Below, in pieces: positions 7,448-11,574 of a DNA stretch of 11,574 nucleotides. A model generated the notes under the pieces. That model ran no database searches. It had not been told where the DNA came from and worked only from the letters and a program-made list of their open reading frames with translations. The stretch's first letter is position 1, and every line of letters starts with the position of its first letter. Location: the NCBI GenBank assembly GCA_946803715.1, contig CAMPET010000126.1:192185-203758 (forward strand), read 5' to 3'. Origin of the DNA: Beroe ovata (taxonomy: Eukaryota > Ctenophora > Nuda > Beroida > Beroidae). The translations under genes were made by a program, and so were the position numbers.

Positions 7448-7912
7448 TAAAATTCTTAATAAACTACTAGAATTAGAAAATAAAACTTAGCTAAGTAGGT
7501 TTTAGAGAGAAATAATACCATCTTTCTGCCATTCATTCAGGAATGGAAAACAAAATGCCGAAAAAATAGCGTCAGCTTGCCAGCTTATACCTATACTACA
7601 GCCATGACGTTCACACCAAAACAGAAAAGATACGGATCCTGCAGATATTTCTGGTCTCCATGATAGACAAAACCCTGCTGGAGCATGAATGAGGAATCAT
7701 AAGATTCAATTAATCTTGTACATTCATTGCACAACAAAAACTGATATAGGTCAAAATATCACATCGTTTATAATAGATCTTCACCTGTCAACGTATAACA
7801 TGATATGAATATTGATTTTCTCATTGTATTGAATAGATTTCATGTAACAGGACAAAATAATACAGTTCATCATAAGGCACAGTCGGTGTAAGTATAACAG
7901 CACCAACAGATT
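7448..7912. other. Intergenic, no gene seen
   Basis: AT-rich with no open frame of interest and no recognised repeat or RNA gene. Confidence 0.5.
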
Positions 7913-8026
7913 GGAAACTCATAATGAATTATGCATTAATAAAATGAATTATCAAGGAATTATGCAATTATATATGAAAGAACTTTAGAACAGGAAACTT
8001 ATAATGAATTATGCATTAATAAAATG
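7913..8026 (+). repeat. 34-bp direct repeat, offset exactly 80 bp
   Basis: GGAAACTCATAATGAATTATGCATTAATAAAATG at 7913-7946 recurs at 7993-8026 with a single C-to-T difference. The second copy ends immediately before the ambiguous base at 8027. Confidence 0.9.
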
Positions 8027-8027
8027 N
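8027..8027. other. Ambiguous base (N), possible assembly join
   Basis: This is the only N in the window. It abuts the end of the second copy of the 80-bp-offset repeat and lies about 25 bp before the giant inverted repeat begins, where short-read assembly is most likely to break or collapse. Confidence 0.7.
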
Positions 8028-8052
8028 CGTTTATAAGCTCTTCATATGTAAC

Positions 8053-9212
8053 TCTTTCGAAATTCACCGTGATCCAAGGTTGAAAAGTCTGGGAACATGC
8101 CCAAATGACCACGCCCATTTTTACCGTGGGAAAATTTCGAAAATTCAAATTTTGGACAATTTCATCAAGCTGGGTATCAAACTAGTACACTTTTGACTCG
8201 CTAAAGCGATTCCCGATGTTATTTCAGAGATTTGACCTAATCCTGAGGCTCCAGACTCGACCACGCCCTCTTTTAGTGTCAAATAAGGTATCTAAAGACA
8301 CCATGCCATCCAGTTACTTTGAAATCATTTGATGCATCAAACTAAGGGTTTTTAGACACGCTGAATCGATTCCTGGCACTATTTTTGAGTTATGACCCTT
8401 CCCTGAGCCTGTAGGCCCGACCACGCCCTAGTCAAATTTGCTGCGTGTAAGGCAAAATTTCATGAAGCGTCAATGTCAATATGGTGTCCATGTGGGACAT
8501 CCAACTAGTGGTTTTTCAGCCCCCTGAATCGATTTCCAATGCTATTTCAGAGTTTTGACTTAATCCTGAGGCTCTAGGCACGACCACGCCCCTTTTGGTA
8601 TTCAAATACATCATGATCATGGCATCCAATCACTTTGAAATCATGTGGGGCATCAAACTAGGGTTTTTAGATACGCTGAATCGATCCAGTTCTGACCCTT
8701 CCTTGATTGAGTTCTGATTCAGTTCTGACCCTATCCTGAGTCTGCGGCCCCACAGCGCCCCAGTTAAATTCGCTTCCATAAGGCAAAATTTCATGAATTG
8801 TCTATGTCATTATGGCATCCATGTGGGGCATCAAACTAGTGGTTTTCCAGCCACCTGAATCGATTCTCGATGTTATTTCATAGTTTTGACCTAATCCTGA
8901 GACTCTAGGCACGACTATGCCCAATTTTGGTGTCATCTGAGGCATCTAAGACATCATGGCCAGCCATACAATCACTTTGAAATCATGTAAGACATCAAAC
9001 GAGGGCTTTTTAGATACGCTGAGTCGATTGAGTACTGACCCTTCCTTAATTGAGTTCTGATTGAGTTCTGACCCTTCCCTGAGTCTGAGGCCCGACCACG
9101 CCCTAGTTAAATTTGCTGTGTAAGGCAAAATTTAATGAACTTTCAATGTTATTATGGCATCTATGTGGTGCATCACACTGGTGGTTTCAGCCACCTGAAT
9201 CGATTCCCTTTG
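8053..9212 (+). repeat. Left arm of the giant inverted repeat
   Basis: GACCACGCCC or variants start at 8107, 8259, 8419, 8582, 8751 (degenerate), 8913 (degenerate) and 9094. Two half-unit types alternate. One reads GATGTTATTTCAGAG, TTTTGACCTAATCCTGAGGC. The other reads GGCACTATTTTTGAG, GACCCTTCCCTGAGCCT. Both are followed by the core, so the larger unit is a dimer of about 325 bp. TGAATCGATT precedes each half-unit and CATCAAACTA occurs in each. Inner copies (8690-9070) carry small internal expansions of GAGTTCTGA. Confidence 0.85.
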
Positions 9213-9940
9213 TAATTGTTTCATTAAAAGCTTGTTCTGACACTGTAAACATAACCAAGCTCCCACAGTTAACGTGGTGCAATAAATGCCTAGCAATAAA
9301 GCTGATCAATGAAGGGAGTCTGCAGCAAAGAAAATAGAACCACCTATGATTTCTACAACCGGCTTTCAGTGAAAACGGGAACTCTAGCAGGAAGGGAAAC
9401 ACCAAACAGCATCACAAGTAGCTGTGGACATTGATGCTTCATTGATGCTGTCTCAATGACAGACTGAGTAACACTGACTTCAAGAAAGACCTCAATAATG
9501 TTTATGAATGCCTTTCTTCCTGATCAAATGGCAATGGGAATCGGGAGGGTGATTATTTCCCGACAATAGTTACAAACGTGTGGAGTGTCTGTTTTCATGA
9601 CAATGATGATTATACTACCTATGACAATACAGAACTTGACCGTAATTCGAGTAAAACTTAGAATCTGTAATATGCAAGAAAACCTGTATGGCATCTGGAG
9701 GCTGCGCCCCCAGACCATTGCTATGTTACATGGAGATACCCCGTACATGGAGATACCCCGTTCTAGAGGCAAAAAGCGTGTGATTTCTTAGGAATATAGT
9801 CTTTTACCTTGGTAATTTCATATGACATAGTAACACAGCGAACCTTTCAAGCATTTCGCCAAAACCTGCAGGATCCAAATCTTATTTGTGTCCCCACGAG
9901 CAATTGAAGCTCAGCTGCCTCCATATGCAGAAATAGATTC
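9213..9940. other. Central spacer of the foldback-like element
   Basis: Sequence between the arms, not obviously made of the arm repeat. Frames of 70-82 codons exist on both strands (for example 9524-9772 minus, 9585-9791 plus) but overlap and show no transposase motif. A short readable stretch near 9342-9430 (TTYDFYNRLSVKTGTLAGRE) has no known match to me. This may be degraded cargo or the remnant of an autonomous interior. Confidence 0.45.
9728..9761 (+). repeat. Perfect 17-bp tandem duplication
   Basis: ACATGGAGATACCCCGT occurs twice with no difference (9728-9744, 9745-9761). Confidence 0.95.
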
Positions 9941-10295
9941 GAACTCACATAATTTCAAAGCGATTGTATGGCATGATGTCTTAAGATCCCTCATATGACA
10001 CCAAAAATGGGCCTTGTCGAGCCTGGAGCCTCAGGATTAGGTCAAAACTCTGAAATAACATCGGAAATCGATTAGGGTGGCGTAAAACCACTAGTTTGAT
10101 GACCCACAATGATACCACAATGACATTGACTGTTCATGAAATTTTGCCTGACTTGCAGAAAATTTAACTAGGGCGTGGTCGAGTCTGCGGGCTCAGGGAA
10201 GGATCAGAAATCAAAAACAGTGCCAGGAATCGATTCAGCGTGTCTAAAAACCCTTAGTTTGATGCCTCACATGATTTCAAAGTGATTGGATGCCA

Positions 10296-10708
10296 TGACT
10301 ATTGACTCCAGTTAGGAACACAAAATTTGGTCAAAAAAGCTTATCATTCACTGGCCCAAAGATCTTCAACAACCTCCCAGTTCACATCACAGCCGTCTCC
10401 AATGTTAATTCATTCAAAAAACTCCTCAAAACGTTTCTATTCGGCCTTTCTACATCAGACACAATGAAACTGATAAAATAAATTCTCAGTCATAGGGCTT
10501 TCATGACGCACAAGATACAATTTTTCTTTTTGAAATGGTCACTAGTTTCGTAGGATTGTTGACCAATTAGGTTTTATTAAAGGCACCAGAGTTTTGTTAG
10601 ACTCGAATCTTATTATCTTTCTTTAAGGTTTTCTTTCTGGCTCAACACTGCTGAGTATAAGCTTGTCTTAAAAGCAGTGTTTTTAAACTTCAATTTATTA
10701 TTATTATG
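10296..10708 (+). mobile_element. 5'-truncated non-LTR retrotransposon (LINE) inserted in the right arm
   Basis: About 400 bp that has no counterpart in the left arm splits one repeat unit. It holds the end of a reverse-transcriptase ORF, a 3' UTR of about 220 bp and a (TTA)4-like tail at 10693-10708. Arm sequence reads CCATGAC before it and ATGATGTC after it, so a short ATGA duplication at the junctions is plausible. Strong 5' truncation plus a simple 3' tail is the hallmark of target-primed reverse transcription. The insertion postdates the arm. The clade (CR1/L2/Jockey-like) cannot be fixed from this short piece. Confidence 0.8.
10305..10481 (+). pseudogene. LINE reverse-transcriptase ORF2, C-terminal fragment
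   Basis: One frame runs to TAA at 10479-10481. It reads TPVRNTKFGQKSLSFTGPKI then FNNLPVHITAVSNVNSFKKL and LKTFLF. The pattern R-N-T-x-x-G-Q-x-S-x-x-F-x-G-P-x-x-x-N-x-L-P...F-K-x-x-L-K-x-x-L is the well-known extreme C-terminus of many arthropod non-LTR pol proteins. Only about 58 residues remain; the catalytic FADD-type palm and the endonuclease are absent, so it cannot be active. Confidence 0.82.
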
Positions 10709-11282
10709 ATGTCTTTAGATACCAAAAAGGGCGTGGTCGTGCCTAGAGCCTCAGAATTAGGTCAAAACTCTGAAATGACATCGGGAATCGATTCAGGGTG
10801 CTGAAAAACCACTAGTTTGATGTTCACATAGATACCATAATGATATTGTCGGTTCATGAAATTTTGCCTTACGCGCAGCAAATTTAACTAGGGCGTGGTC
10901 TGGTCTGCAGGCTCAGGGAAGGGTCATAAGTCAAAAATAGTGCCAGGAATCGATTCAGCGTGTCTAAAAACCCTTAGTTTGATGCCTCACATGATTTCAA
11001 AGTAACTGGATGGCATGGTGTCTTCAGATACCTTATTTGACACCAAAAAAGGGCGTGGTCGAGTCTGGAGCCTCAGGATTAGGTCAAATCTCTGAAATAA
11101 CATCGGGAATCGCTTTAGCGAGTCAAAAGTGTACTAGTTTGATACCCAACTTGATGTAATTGGCCAAAATTTGAATTTTCGAAATTTCCCCACGGTAAAA
11201 ATGGGCGTGGTCATTTAAGCATGTTCCCAGACTTTTCAACCTTGGATCACGGTGAATTTCGAAAAAGGTACATACAAGGATC

Positions 11283-11418
11283 GACCGGGATCGCTTTTTC
11301 AGCCGGGACCGGGACCGGGATCGGCAAAAAGTGCCGGGACCGGGATTTTGCCGGGACCGGGACTATAACCGGGACCGGGATTAAAACCGGGACCGGGATT
11401 TTGACCGGGACCGGGACT
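11283..11418 (+). repeat. ACCGGG-based GC-rich minisatellite
   Basis: CCGGGACCGGGA blocks alternate with short AT spacers (TTTTG, CTATAA, TTAAAA, TTTTG). The period is about 17-19 bp for the regular part and hexanucleotide inside each block. A frame through it (ending 11442) gives Thr/Gly repeats that simply reflect the repeat. It begins about 12 bp outside the right end of the foldback-like element. Confidence 0.9.
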
Positions 11419-11420
11419 AG

Positions 11421-11466
11421 AAAATTTTCTAAAATTTTCTAATTTACTACCGTAATTTACTACCGT
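11421..11466 (+). repeat. Two consecutive small tandem duplications
   Basis: AAAATTTTCT is duplicated at 11421-11440, followed directly by AATTTACTACCGT duplicated at 11441-11466. Both are perfect. The rest, to the window end, is AT-rich with no feature seen. Confidence 0.9.
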
Positions 11467-11574
11467 AAATAAAAATTCTTTGAAAGTTCAAATTTTTAAT
11501 TATTTCATTTCATTTTAATCATACAATATAAGGTCTTATGAAAATATATCAATGACCCCCTACTGACCCCCTGG

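Larger units (their letters stand above)
9941..11268 (-). repeat. Right arm of the giant inverted repeat
   Basis: The reverse-complement core GGGCGTGGTC starts at 10171, 10729, 10891, 11051 and 11203, with a degenerate copy (GGGCCTTGTC) at 10009. Spacings of 162, 162, 160 and 152 bp mirror the left arm (152, 160, 163 outward-in). The one large gap, 558 bp between 10171 and 10729, is explained by the LINE insertion. Confidence 0.85.
8050..11270. mobile_element. Foldback-like element with giant unit-built inverted repeats
   Basis: The sequence from about 8053 inward reappears as its reverse complement ending at about 11268. The outermost shared string is TTTCGAAATTCACCGTGATC on the left. Identity over the first roughly 270 bp is about 97% by eye. 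Each arm is a string of units of about 152-181 bp, each with a GACCACGCCC core: seven on the left and six on the right counting degenerate ones. About 730 bp of mostly non-repetitive sequence separates the arms. The layout fits foldback/Galileo-type DNA transposons, whose long inverted repeats contain internal tandem repeats, but I see no transposase. A clear target-site duplication is not visible, partly because of the N at 8027. Confidence 0.75.

Noticed and set aside
9930-9955. GATTCGAACTC resembling a tRNA T-loop
   Set aside because: No matching A box, anticodon stem or acceptor stem could be drawn around it on either strand.
8050-11270. CRISPR-like array reading of the regular repeats
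   Set aside because: Units are about 160 bp with diverging sequence throughout, arranged as mirror-image arms, with no short identical repeats separated by unique spacers. The context is eukaryotic.
11221-11442. 73-codon plus ORF encoding Thr/Gly repeats
   Set aside because: It starts inside the tip of the inverted repeat and reads through the ACCGGG minisatellite; the repeat explains the frame.

Overview
This window reads as nuclear DNA of a eukaryote, most likely an insect. It is AT-rich and has microsatellites, a spliced gene with short introns (about 230 and 290 bp), a 5'-truncated LINE, palindromic MITE-like repeats and a very large inverted-repeat element. There are no operons, ribosome binding sites or closely packed long ORFs. 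A hemipteran such as a planthopper is my guess from the general style of the repeats, and it is a weak inference.

Layout: 1-77 is a (TG)n microsatellite. 78-1264 is gene-poor, with a perfect 13-bp hairpin (310-343) and a 15-bp tandem repeat (683-742). 1265-1868 is open in several frames with no recognised family; it may be a decayed retroelement ORF read antisense. 2227-3224 (minus strand) holds the one good host-gene candidate: three exons whose splice sites and phases agree, giving a 158-residue tyrosine/proline-rich protein I do not recognise. 3931-4687 is a cluster of four related palindromic elements, with a fifth fragment at 5292-5336. 5916-7447 is decayed coding-like sequence containing an internal duplication of about 110 bp and a noncoding repeat of about 100 bp occurring twice, roughly 710 bp apart.

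From about 8050 to 11270 there is one foldback-like structure. Its left arm (about 1.16 kb) and right arm (about 0.93 kb after removing an insertion) are inverted copies, roughly 97% identical at the outer ends. Each arm is an array of units of about 160 bp carrying a GACCACGCCC core. The centre (about 9213-9940) is largely non-repetitive and shows no convincing transposase. The right arm is interrupted by a 5'-truncated LINE with a recognisable reverse-transcriptase C-terminus and a (TTA)n tail. Just outside the right end is an ACCGGG minisatellite (11283-11418). A single N (8027) sits exactly at the end of an 80-bp-offset direct repeat just left of the element and may mark an assembly join.

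The genes do not form a pathway. The window is one small spliced gene set among transposable-element debris. The most unusual objects are the unit-built giant inverted repeat and the unassigned three-exon gene.
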